From positions 1 through 17,390 of the forward strand of contig CAYXIO010000071.1 of NCBI GenBank assembly GCA_964465125.1: DNA of 17,390 nt, written 5' to 3'. Made by a program: the position numbers and the translations under genes. The stretch's first letter is position 1. Every line of letters starts with the position of its first letter. This document shows, piece after piece, positions 7,500-14,643 of this stretch. The notes beneath the pieces were generated by a model. That model searched no databases and was not told the origin of the DNA. It saw only the letters and a list, made by a program, of their open reading frames with translations. Source of the DNA: CAYOHG01 sp964465125. Its GTDB lineage: Bacteria > Planctomycetota > Phycisphaerae > UBA1845 > Fen-1342.

Positions 7500-9806
7500 A
7501 TGATGCTGAGCGCCTTGGGATTGCTGATTTCACTGCTCCAGGCGGCTACGCCCCCGACCGTCATGGCGCCGCCCAACCTCACGGCGGAGCTTCTCGTCGA
7601 GAACGGCGGGATTCAGCCCGGACAAAGCACTCCCATCGCGGTCCGGATGACGCTGCCGGAGCCCTGGCACATGTATCACCCGGTGGTGATCGGCACGGGC
7701 GCGCCGACCACGGTCGAATGGACGCTCCCTGCGGGCGTGACGGTGGACGCCGTCCGGTTCAGTGTGCCAAAGCTCGCGAGCGCCATGGGACAGGAGTATC
7801 TCGGGCTCAACGGTGAGTTCTTCGCCTATTCCACGCTCCACGTTCCACCGAGCGTCTCGCTCGATCCGCCGATTGAGATTTCCGCGCGCGTTCGCGGAAT
7901 CGCCTGCACGACTTCGTGCGTTCCGGTATCGGCCACCGGGCGGCTGACGCTGCCGGCCGCGGCGCCGCCGTCAACCGAAGCCGGCCCGTTCCCTCGGATC
8001 GTCGACGGACTGTCCAGCGCCCTGGCCGACGCGCCCTACGTCAAGGGCAGTCGGCTGCTGGCGTCGCACGCGCAGTTGCCTGCGGGCGGCGCCGGCGAGC
8101 TGTTCCTCGTGCTGACTGTCCAGGCCGGGCACCACATTCAGGATCGCAATCCCGGCGTGGAAGGGCTGATCCCCGCGCGCGTCTTTATCGACGAGAGCAC
8201 TCCGCTGGAGATCGACACCGCGGCGCAGCGCTGGCCCGAGCCGCACATTCGCGAGATCGAGTTCCTCGGCAAGGTGCGCGAGCAGCGCGGGCGCGTCGTC
8301 ATCGCGACACCCTTCAAAGTTTCGGACAGCGCGCCTGCCGGCCTGGTTGCGCTTCGCGTGCTGGTGCAGTACCAGGCCTGCACGGACGCGGGCACTTGCT
8401 TCGCTCCGATGATTGCCGAGGCGGTTGCCAACATCGAGATCCTGCCCGCGGGCGCTGCGGCGGTCGCCAACCCCGACCCGCTGGTTGCCGAGCTGCACAA
8501 GAGCGCTTCCGTCGCCGGTGGAAGCGGCGCGGCGAGCGGCGGCAGGACGAGCAGCGGAACGGGGCTCGCGTCGCTGGCCTGGGTGCTGCTGCTGGCGTTC
8601 GTCGGCGGGATGATCCTGAACATCATGCCCTGCGTGCTGCCGGTGATTTCGCTCAAGATCCTGGGGTTTGCGCAGCAGGCGGGCGACGACGAAGGCCGCG
8701 TGCTGCGGATGGGCCTGGTCTACACCGCCGGCATTCTGGCAAGCTTCGTGCCCGTCGCGATCGCGATCGGGTACTTCGGCGTGGCGTGGGGCGGGCTGAT
8801 GCAGCAGCCCGCGTTCCTGATCGCCCTGATCGCGTTTGTGTTCGCGTTCTCTCTGAGCCTGCTGGGCGTCTTTGAGATTCAGCTTCCGGGCAGCGCCGCC
8901 GCCGCCGCCGGCGAACTGGCCGGACGCGAGGGTTACGGCGGGGCGTTCTTCAACGGCGTACTGACGACCGCGCTGGCAACGCCCTGCACCGCGCCGCTGC
9001 TCGGGCCGGCAGTCGGCTTGTTGACGCAGCTTCCGCCGGCCATTGCCGCCTCGGGCATCATGATGGTTGGACTGGGGCTGGCCGCGCCCTACCTGCTGCT
9101 GAGTGCGTTTCCGGCGTGGCTGCGATTTCTGCCCAAGCCCGGCGCATGGATGGTCACCTTCAAGCAGCTAGTCGGCTTCGTGCTGCTCGGCGTGGTGCTC
9201 TGGCTGCTGACGATCGTGGCGGCGCAAGTGGCGCTGCCGCGCCTGATGTCCACGCTGCTGCTGTTGCTGGCGGTCGGGCTGGCAAGCTGGCTGCTCGGGC
9301 GGCTGGAGCTCGGCGCCCCCGCCGGCCGTTCGCTCGCTACCTGGGCCGCCGCGCTCGCGGTTCTTGTGGGGGGCTGGTTCGCCGGCGAGGCCTGGTTCGG
9401 CGGGAGTTCGAAGATCCACTGGATTGCCTGGGAACCCGGAATCGGCGAGCGGCTCGCGTCCGAGGGTCACACCGTCTTCGTCGACTACACCGCGAGCTGG
9501 TGTCTCACCTGCGGGTCGAACAAGTTCTTCGTGCTCGAAACGGACCGCATTCGCGGCGAATTCGAGCGGCTGAAGGTTGCGGCGGTGAAGGCCGACTTCA
9601 CGCAGAATGACGAGCGCATCCTCGCGGAACTGGTCAAGCACGGTCGCAAGGGCGTTCCGCTGAACATCGTCTACCCGGCGGGAAAGCCCGAGCAGCCGAT
9701 CCTCCTTCCGGAACTGCTCACGCAAAGCGCCGTGCTCTCGTCGCTAGCCGAGGCCGGGGCGTCCACGTCGTCCGAACAGGTCGCCGCAGCAGTCCCTGCT
9801 CCCTGA
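7500..9806 (+). CDS. dsbD: thiol:disulfide interchange protein DsbD family, dual N-terminal domain
   Basis: This 768-residue inner-membrane reductase carries electrons from cytoplasmic thioredoxin to extracytoplasmic thiol proteins. After a short hydrophobic signal come two N-terminal domains. The first is of ScsB/DsbD_N type with CTTSC (136-140, followed by VP). The second has CTDAGTC (294-300) in the classic YQACxDAGxCFAP setting. The membrane domain starts near 355 and has about eight helices; its cysteine pair is Cys378 (IMPCVLPV) and Cys496 (ATPCTAPLLGP). The C-terminal thioredoxin-like domain has WCLTC (Cys668, Cys671) and a presumed cis-Pro in KGVPLNIVY. The ATG at 7500 has GGAG 8 nt upstream; an in-frame TTG at 7440 would put 20 polar residues before the signal and is less likely. 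No cytochrome-c maturation genes adjoin it, so the client is not shown by context. Confidence 0.95.
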   Translation: MMLSALGLLISLLQAATPPTVMAPPNLTAELLVENGGIQPGQSTPIAVRMTLPEPWHMYHPVVIGTGAPTTVEWTLPAGVTVDAVRFSVPKLASAMGQEYLGLNGEFFAYSTLHVPPSVSLDPPIEISARVRGIACTTSCVPVSATGRLTLPAAAPPSTEAGPFPRIVDGLSSALADAPYVKGSRLLASHAQLPAGGAGELFLVLTVQAGHHIQDRNPGVEGLIPARVFIDESTPLEIDTAAQRWPEPHIREIEFLGKVREQRGRVVIATPFKVSDSAPAGLVALRVLVQYQACTDAGTCFAPMIAEAVANIEILPAGAAAVANPDPLVAELHKSASVAGGSGAASGGRTSSGTGLASLAWVLLLAFVGGMILNIMPCVLPVISLKILGFAQQAGDDEGRVLRMGLVYTAGILASFVPVAIAIGYFGVAWGGLMQQPAFLIALIAFVFAFSLSLLGVFEIQLPGSAAAAAGELAGREGYGGAFFNGVLTTALATPCTAPLLGPAVGLLTQLPPAIAASGIMMVGLGLAAPYLLLSAFPAWLRFLPKPGAWMVTFKQLVGFVLLGVVLWLLTIVAAQVALPRLMSTLLLLLAVGLASWLLGRLELGAPAGRSLATWAAALAVLVGGWFAGEAWFGGSSKIHWIAWEPGIGERLASEGHTVFVDYTASWCLTCGSNKFFVLETDRIRGEFERLKVAAVKADFTQNDERILAELVKHGRKGVPLNIVYPAGKPEQPILLPELLTQSAVLSSLAEAGASTSSEQVAAAVPAP

Positions 9807-9987
9807 CCCTCCGGCCGACGGGAATGCGCCGATGGTGCGATGCCGGCGGTTTCAACCACGCCGACAACAGCTTCCGGGACTCGCTTGCCGATAAGAAACG
9901 TTGACTGCCGGGTCCGTGGACGCCCGGAGCAGCGGCCCGATGGGCGGCGCTGTGCCTCCGCCAGGACGGATCTCGCCGGGGGAAGGT
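9807..9987. other. spacer between dsbD and the propeller lipoprotein
   Basis: This 181-nt gap shows no terminator with a T-tract. TTGACT at 9901-9906 resembles a -35 box, but no -10 lies 16-18 nt downstream. The next gene's frame is open back to a TTG at 9901, so part of this could be coding if that start is used. Confidence 0.4.
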
Positions 9988-10821
9988 GTGGCTGCGATTT
10001 CCTCCCACTGCCGTCGTCCGACGCGTGCGGCCCTTTCCCCGCTGATGGCGGTTGCGCTCCTCGCGGTCGGGTGTGCGGAATCTCGTGCCCCACGCTGGAT
10101 CGAACCAGCGTCGCAGGCCGCCTTCGAATTGAAAAGTAGCGCGTCGCCGAGAGCGCGCTCGATTTCGCTCGATTTCAAACCCAACGGCGCACCGGTCGCG
10201 CGGCAGCCGCGAGCAAATGCTGAGCGATCGCCGGACGGCCGGATGGTCGCGTTCACTGTCCTTGGCGAGCGCTCGGGCCGTGAAGAGATCTGGGTCGCGT
10301 CGGTGGATGGTCGCGGGGAATCCCGCTTCCTGACGTATGGATCGTCGCCATCGTGGTCGCCGGCGAGCGACTGCCTGGCATTCGAGCGCCCGGGCCTCGA
10401 GCAGGGCCGCACGAGCATCTGGCTGATTCACGTTCAGCCGGGAGCCGAGTCGCCGGTGGAATTGGCGGCGGGCAGTTCCGGCGCGTGTTGGGGGCCGGGC
10501 TGGTCGGCGGATGGCGAGTGGGTTGTGTACCGATTCACGGCCGAGGGCGGCGCCTTCGGGTCGGAGGCGACGCGGCGCGTACGGCCCGGGGCAGGCCCTC
10601 GGGCAATCGCCGCAGCCATCCAGCCGGGTGTCGGGTATGCCGCAGGCCGGGAGCACTCACGCGGAGTGGGTCCGGCCGCGTCCCCCACCATCACGAGTTT
10701 GGGCACCGCCAGTGAAGCATCACGATTTATAGGACCTAGTCCGTTGGCGCTTCCCGCAGATTGGCCGGCTCGGGCAGAGAGTTCCAATAAGTCGGCCGAT
10801 CAGGGGGCGTTGCCCGAATGA
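9988..10821 (+). CDS. lipoprotein with TolB-like PD40 beta-propeller repeats
   Basis: Read from GTG 9988 (277 residues; a GGGGG run 5 nt upstream), it has a lipoprotein signal with CRRPTR, a hydrophobic core and lipobox AVGC (Cys29). The mature part holds at least three WD40-like/PD40 units: SPDGRMVAF (81-89) with IWVASVDGRG, SWSP (122-125) with IWLIHV, and WSADGEWVVYRF (172-183). These are the strand signatures of the TolB propeller and of many planctomycete envelope proteins. Only three to four blades fit, fewer than the usual six or seven, and the last 90 residues (Ala/Arg/Gly/Pro-rich) do not look like propeller; no other frame continues it. Alternative starts are TTG 9901 and ATG 9940. 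It may bind protein or glycan partners at the envelope. The next gene begins 21 nt downstream. Confidence 0.7.
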   Translation: MAAISSHCRRPTRAALSPLMAVALLAVGCAESRAPRWIEPASQAAFELKSSASPRARSISLDFKPNGAPVARQPRANAERSPDGRMVAFTVLGERSGREEIWVASVDGRGESRFLTYGSSPSWSPASDCLAFERPGLEQGRTSIWLIHVQPGAESPVELAAGSSGACWGPGWSADGEWVVYRFTAEGGAFGSEATRRVRPGAGPRAIAAAIQPGVGYAAGREHSRGVGPAASPTITSLGTASEASRFIGPSPLALPADWPARAESSNKSADQGALPE

Positions 10822-10842
10822 CGCACGCGCTGGGATTGTGAC

Positions 10843-11688
10843 ATGGACCGGTGGATTAACGGTTTACGTCGACGCTCGCGCCGTCCTACAATATCGGATG
10901 AGGCTCCCACCTCAGTCGCCATTGGACGGCAGGCGCTCGCGATCCGACCACCCAAAACCGGGTTGTGCGCTTCGGCAGGCGCTGTTCTCCTGGTAAGTTG
11001 CATGGGCATTATCGGCTGCGCTCAAGTGAATGCACGTGCCAGCGCGCGCTCGCTGCCTCCGGCGCCGGGGCTGATCGTCGCCGTGCTGCCTGTCGCGAAC
11101 CTCAGCGACAGCAGCGAGTGGGACCCGGTTCGCGTGACGGACATGATTGCGTCGGAGTTTCTCGCGTTTCCGGGGCTCCAGGTTGTTCCGGTGAACCGCG
11201 TGCTGGCGATGCTCGCGGCGCGCGGCAGCCCGCGTGTGACGGATGCGGCGGACGCTGCGGCACTTGCGGAAGCGCTCGGTGCGGATCTTGCAGTTCTGGT
11301 AGCGATCACGGAGTTCGCGCCTTACGACCCGCCTCGGGTGGGAATCGTGATGCAATGGTACCCAACGCACTACCTGGACGGGCCTGACCTGGCGCTGGCT
11401 GCGCATCCGGCGGACGAACAACCGTCAGCGCCAGTGCTCTGGCGAGCTCAGCGCGTCTATGACGGAGCGGACGAGAATCTGCGTGAGGAGTTGCAGGCAT
11501 ACTCGGACGCGCGGCCCGGACACGAGAGCCCGTTTGACTGGCGTGTGCATACGAAATCACAGCAGTTGTTCCTTCGTTACTGCTGCTGGTCGTTGATCCG
11601 GACGATGTTGATAACTAACCGCTGGGCCGGACAGGCCGACAGCGTGGATGAGGCGGAGGCATGGGCGTCGGCAAGCGTCGGTGTCTGA
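10843..11688 (+). CDS. lipoprotein with TolB-N/CsgG/PelC-like domain
   Basis: 281 residues from ATG 10843 (GGGA 7 nt upstream). A hydrophobic stretch (42-57) ends in lipobox IIGC (Cys59), so the protein is likely lipid-anchored; the 41-residue n-region is unusually long, and the true start may lie downstream. Residues about 76-170 have the alpha/beta pattern of the TolB N-terminal, CsgG and PelC group: IVAVLPVANLSDSSEW (78-93), then FPGLQVVPVNRVLAML, then ALAEALGADLAVLVAITEF (140-158). The C-terminal part (171-281) is unassigned, with a Tyr-Cys-Cys-Trp patch at 246-249. Proteins of this group build or monitor envelope secretion and assembly complexes. It sits between a propeller lipoprotein (21 nt upstream) and a small ORF overlapping its end by 28 nt, suggesting one transcription unit. 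Confidence 0.72.
   Translation: MDRWINGLRRRSRRPTISDEAPTSVAIGRQALAIRPPKTGLCASAGAVLLVSCMGIIGCAQVNARASARSLPPAPGLIVAVLPVANLSDSSEWDPVRVTDMIASEFLAFPGLQVVPVNRVLAMLAARGSPRVTDAADAAALAEALGADLAVLVAITEFAPYDPPRVGIVMQWYPTHYLDGPDLALAAHPADEQPSAPVLWRAQRVYDGADENLREELQAYSDARPGHESPFDWRVHTKSQQLFLRYCCWSLIRTMLITNRWAGQADSVDEAEAWASASVGV
10863..10892 (+). promoter_or_regulatory. candidate sigma-70 promoter inside the 5' end of the CsgG-like gene
   Basis: TTTACG (10863-10868), an 18-nt spacer and TACAAT (10887-10892) match the -35/-10 pattern at four of six and five of six positions. It lies downstream of the annotated ATG. If real, either the gene starts later than 10843 or the promoter is secondary. Confidence 0.3.
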
Positions 11689-11870
11689 GTCTGACGAAGA
11701 ACGGACACCGCTACGAGTTCTGGTTTCCCGAGGGCCGCGAGGCTGAGCTGCTCGCATCCCTGGTGAAGCTCGCCGCCGACCCGGACCATGAGTTCGATTG
11801 GTTCGATGCCGCCGTACTGAGCATCCAGGTTGGCCGACAGCGGCGGACATGCCTGAACGCGACGCGCTGA
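11661..11870 (+). CDS. small conserved-looking protein, unknown function
   Basis: This 69-residue ORF starts at ATG 11661, with GAGG (11650-11653) 7 nt upstream, inside the last 28 nt of the preceding lipoprotein gene. The product is compact and plausible: a basic start (GVGKRRCLSLTKNGHRYEFWF), a helix-like EGREAELLASLVKLAAD, and an acidic/aromatic core HEFDWFDAAVLSIQVGR. There is no signal peptide or membrane helix, so it is likely cytoplasmic. The overlap with its own ribosome-binding site suggests translational coupling. I believe similar FDWFDAAVLS proteins occur in other planctomycetes, but I cannot name a family. It is followed after 80 nt by the Xer recombinase. Confidence 0.65.
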   Translation: MGVGKRRCLSLTKNGHRYEFWFPEGREAELLASLVKLAADPDHEFDWFDAAVLSIQVGRQRRTCLNATR

Positions 11871-11915
11871 GACGGCAGCGCGGGCGAACAGGCGCGAACC
11901 ACGAAACGCGAGTTG

Positions 11916-11931
11916 TGGCCGTGCTTTTGCA
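11916..11931 (+). promoter_or_regulatory. possible sigma-54 (-24/-12) element before xer
   Basis: TGGC (11916-11919) and TTGCA (11927-11931) place GG and GC exactly 10 nt apart, as in sigma-54 promoters (TGGCACG-N4-TTGCA). The middle of the -24 box does not match. It ends 19 nt before the recombinase ATG. Roughly 0.5 matches of the eight core bases are expected by chance in a window this size counting both strands, so this is weak evidence. Confidence 0.2.
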
Positions 11932-11950
11932 CCTGAATCGTGATACGACG

Positions 11951-12952
11951 ATGAATTCCAGCGAAGCCCTGGTGGAACAGTTTCTCAGCTACCTGCGAGC
12001 CGAGCGGCATTTCTCCGCTCACACGGCCCGCTGCTACGCGGCGGACCTGGAGCAATTCTGTGAGTACCTCGATGCACCGGATGCGTTCGGTGCCCGCCCG
12101 CGCGCGACCGCGCAGAACGGCGCCGGCGCTCACGGCGCCACCGGCGGCGCGCGCCCGATCTCGCCGGAGTCGACCGCGGAGACCAACCGCCGCCTGCTCG
12201 GCGTGGGGGCGGACTCGGTCCGCCAGTTCATCGCGGTGCTGACAGAGAAGAACTACTGCAAGAGCACCGTCGCTCGGAAGCTGGCGACCCTGCGGAGCTT
12301 CTACAAGTTCCTGGTCCGCCGCTCCTACCTGGCGAACAATCCCGTGATCTCCATTCGAACGCCGAAGCAGGAAAAGCGCCTGCCGAAGTACCTCGAGCTG
12401 GAGCAGATCGAGCGGTTGTTCTCGAACTGCGACGTGAGCACCCTGTTGGGCGCGCGAGACCGTGCGATTCTCGAGACGCTCTACTCGACCGGAATCCGCG
12501 TCAGCGAGCTGATTGCGCTGAACGTCGAAGACATCGACCTGAGCGCCAACATTCTCCGGGTCCGCGGCAAGGGCAAGAAGGAGCGGGTCATTCCGATCGG
12601 GCCGGGAGCCGTACAGGCCATCCTGCACTACCTCGACCTGCGCAGGGCCGATGCCAGCATGACCGCCCCCGACGTGCGCGCCCTGTTCATCAACAAGCAC
12701 GGCCAGCGACTGAGCACGCGCAGCGTCCGCCGCAAGCTCGACAAGTACCTGCTCCAGGCCGGCCTGGATCTTTCGGTCAGCCCGCACACGCTGCGGCACA
12801 GTTTTGCGACGCACATGCTGCAGCGCGGCGCGGACCTGCGCAGCTTGCAGGAGCTGCTCGGTCACCAGAGCGTCAGCACCACTCAGATCTACACGCATCT
12901 GACCGAGCGGAAAGTGCGGCAGGAATACGACAAGGCGCACCCGCGGGCTTGA
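11951..12952 (+). CDS. xerC: Xer-type site-specific tyrosine recombinase
   Basis: 333 residues with both recombinase domains. The N-terminal SAM-like DNA-binding domain starts at once (EQFLSYLRAERHFSAHTARCYAADL is interrupted by nothing to residue 41). It then holds a low-complexity Ala/Gly/Pro insertion of about 40 residues (42-83), absent from compact XerC/D, before resuming at VRQFIAVLTEKNYCKSTVARK. The catalytic domain has all active residues: Arg183 (TGIRVSEL), Lys207 (RGKGKKER), His279 and Arg282 (HTLRHSFATHML), His305 (LGHQSVSTTQ) and the nucleophile Tyr314. Its usual job is resolving chromosome dimers at dif with a second Xer protein; whether it is XerC or XerD cannot be settled here, and the symbol is provisional. 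The ATG at 11951 matches the family start but lacks a Shine-Dalgarno. No dif site, cassette array or integron is adjacent. Confidence 0.9.
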   Translation: MNSSEALVEQFLSYLRAERHFSAHTARCYAADLEQFCEYLDAPDAFGARPRATAQNGAGAHGATGGARPISPESTAETNRRLLGVGADSVRQFIAVLTEKNYCKSTVARKLATLRSFYKFLVRRSYLANNPVISIRTPKQEKRLPKYLELEQIERLFSNCDVSTLLGARDRAILETLYSTGIRVSELIALNVEDIDLSANILRVRGKGKKERVIPIGPGAVQAILHYLDLRRADASMTAPDVRALFINKHGQRLSTRSVRRKLDKYLLQAGLDLSVSPHTLRHSFATHMLQRGADLRSLQELLGHQSVSTTQIYTHLTERKVRQEYDKAHPRA

Positions 12953-13007
12953 GCGGCGCGCGTTCGCGCGGCGATCCATCAAGGCCGAAACAGCTCAACA
13001 AAACAAG

Positions 13008-13036
13008 AACCCCCCGCGCCAGGCGCGGGGGGTTTT
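13008..13036. terminator. bidirectional rho-independent terminator
   Basis: AACCCCCCGCGCC (13008-13020) is perfectly complementary to GGCGCGGGGGGTT (13022-13034), with an effective loop of a few bases. TTTT follows on the + strand, and an A-rich stretch (ACAAAACAAG, 12998-13007) provides U-rich RNA on the other strand. It sits between the convergent xer and PEP-CTERM genes and serves both. Confidence 0.92.
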
Positions 13037-13092
13037 ACGTTCTGCTCTGGAAGACCGCGATCCGCGGGGGGATAGCGACGGTCAACCTGTGC

Positions 13093-13827
13093 CTAGCGGC
13101 GACGCAGACCCAGGGCCAGCCCGGCCACGAGCAGCACGACGCTCGTCGGCTCAGGGATGATCAGATAGGTGCTGGTCGCGCTGGCGGAATCCATCGGCGT
13201 GACGTTGAAATCGAACACCGTCTGCATGTCGGTGACGGTGCCGGGAATCGGCAGCAGACCGCCCGTGAAACCGCTCGACGCAAGGCTATCGAACGGTCCG
13301 ACGACGATGCCGGTGACGAACTCGGCAAACGTCGAGCCGGTGTTGTAGAGCGCCTGGAACGCGCCGCCGCTGGGGCCGTTGCCCGTCAGCGTGCCGCCGC
13401 TGCCGTCCATGCTGGAATCGGTCAGGGTGATGCTGGCGCTGGCGACGCCCTGAGCGTTCGTAATGCCGGGGAAGCTCAGTATCGACGACGTAATGACGAA
13501 GTGGGTTGGCGCGCCGCCGGCCTGGACCGCGAAGATCAGGTTGATCTGCGGGTCGCCGACCATCGACACGATCACGTTATCGATCATGCCGATGAGATTG
13601 GTCCCATCGTTCATCGCGTAGCCGCCGCCCGCCCAGGACCAGGTGTCGGTGCCGGCGTCGTAGTTGACGTCGTCGGTCATCAACTCCCAGGTGTCGGTCC
13701 CGAGATCGCTGGTGGCTTCGATGCTGAGGAACACGCTGCCCACGTCCGCGGCAGCGAAGGCCGGCAGCGCCAGACACGCGGCGCCGGCGAGGAATGCGCG
13801 CAGACCCCAAGGCAGATTCGATCGCAT
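13093..13827 (-). CDS. PEP-CTERM sorting domain protein
   Basis: 244 residues with an N-terminal signal peptide (about 1-27, ending AFAAAD) and a C-terminal PEP-CTERM tail at 224-244: IPEP, a hydrophobic helix (VVLLVAGLALGL) and RRR. Such tails are recognised and cut by an exosortase (EpsH/XrtA type), releasing the protein to the surface or matrix. The mature body is Gly/Thr/Asp/Ser-rich, acidic and has no cysteine; GTDTW occurs twice (43-47, 59-63). It looks like a beta-rich surface protein of unknown role. The ATG at 13827 has a purine-rich GGGAGGGAGA 6-10 nt upstream. A strong promoter lies at 13885-13913. No exosortase gene is in the window, which is usual because substrates are scattered. 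Confidence 0.93.
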   Translation of the reverse strand: MRSNLPWGLRAFLAGAACLALPAFAAADVGSVFLSIEATSDLGTDTWELMTDDVNYDAGTDTWSWAGGGYAMNDGTNLIGMIDNVIVSMVGDPQINLIFAVQAGGAPTHFVITSSILSFPGITNAQGVASASITLTDSSMDGSGGTLTGNGPSGGAFQALYNTGSTFAEFVTGIVVGPFDSLASSGFTGGLLPIPGTVTDMQTVFDFNVTPMDSASATSTYLIIPEPTSVVLLVAGLALGLRRR

Positions 13828-13876
13828 TGGTTCTCTCCCTCCCGGTCAGTGACCGATGCGTCAGAAAACTAGCTGT

Positions 13877-13913
13877 GTAGCTGCCTTTTAGCGGCTACGT
13901 CCGCGAATGTCAA
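13877..13913 (-). promoter_or_regulatory. sigma-70 promoter of the PEP-CTERM gene with inverted repeat framing the -10
   Basis: On the minus strand TTGACA (13908-13913), a 17-nt spacer and TAAAAG (13885-13890) form a strong -35/-10 pair. On the plus strand GTAGCTGC (13877-13884) and GCGGCTAC (13891-13898) are an inverted repeat with one mismatch whose central six bases are exactly the -10 box, as expected of an operator. The leader to the ATG is about 50 nt. Confidence 0.7.
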
Positions 13914-13925
13914 CTTTTTTCGGAA

Positions 13926-14534
13926 TCACGCTGACAGGCCGACGTCAGCTCCATCGTTGGCGTTCGTATATCCCTGTCGGCCAGATGGAGTTGCTGGTCG
14001 CAACGTCTGATAAGCCATACGCAGCAGTTTTCCCCGACGACCGTATCCGGCGAAATGCTGCGTCTCGTAGCCATCCGCCGTTAGACCCGCGGATTCGTAG
14101 CAGCGGATCGCCGCCTGATTCTCGGGAAACACCACCAGCACCACGCGGCACGCGAGCAGGCTGTCGCGGGCGTATTGCAGGAGGCGCCGGGTCAGCTCCG
14201 CGCCGAACCCAAGGCCGCGCCGGGCCGGATTCACGATCAGATGGCCGAGCCAGAATTCACGCCGTGCACCGTGAAGCACGTTGACCTCGCCATAGCCCAC
14301 AGCGCAGCCGCGCTGGTCTTCGAGCAGCCACTGCGTCCGACCCGGGCCGCGCCAATCGCGAACAGTCTGCGCGCGGATCGGGGGCGCCGTACGCGGAGCG
14401 AGCCAGTAGGTCTCGATGGGTGACAGCACCCACGACGCGACGCGCTCCGCCTCCCGTGAAACAAACGGCACCAGCCGCGCGCCGAGGGCTGCGCCAGGTT
14501 CGCTTGTCGGTCTCATGTTCGGCGATGAACGCAT
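13926..14534 (-). CDS. GNAT family N-acetyltransferase
   Basis: 202 residues, cytoplasmic. The GNAT core is clear: GHLIVNPARRGLGFGAELTR holds strand beta4 and the acetyl-CoA pyrophosphate loop RRGLGFG. It is followed by the beta5 VVLVVFPENQAAIRCYESAG segment, where ENQAAIRCYE is the usual alpha4 Asn/Tyr region. The substrate may be a protein N-terminus (RimI/RimJ-like), an antibiotic or a small amine; the sequence does not decide. The start is ATG 14534 or ATG 14516, and neither has a Shine-Dalgarno. The C-terminal 20 residues look disordered. It is divergent from the methyltransferase and ends just before the promoter of the PEP-CTERM gene. Confidence 0.85.
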   Translation of the reverse strand: MRSSPNMRPTSEPGAALGARLVPFVSREAERVASWVLSPIETYWLAPRTAPPIRAQTVRDWRGPGRTQWLLEDQRGCAVGYGEVNVLHGARREFWLGHLIVNPARRGLGFGAELTRRLLQYARDSLLACRVVLVVFPENQAAIRCYESAGLTADGYETQHFAGYGRRGKLLRMAYQTLRPATPSGRQGYTNANDGADVGLSA

Positions 14535-14643
14535 GGCAGTCGAGCATGCTCGCGGCGCGCCACCACAAAAGTCAAGCCCGCGCCTCGCCTGGAGCGAACC
14601 GTCCTGGCAGAATTGTGCGGCGCGGGGGGATTCGGGAGGACGG

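Noticed and set aside
10540..10821. Possible frameshift in the propeller lipoprotein, since the repeats fade after WSADGEWVVYRF
   Set aside because: Neither alternative frame continues with propeller-like strands, so an unusual C-terminal tail is as likely as a frameshift.
11951..12952. Integron integrase or mobile-element integrase
   Set aside because: No attC-like array, cassette genes, transfer genes or tRNA attachment site are nearby, and the length and motifs fit chromosomal XerC/D.
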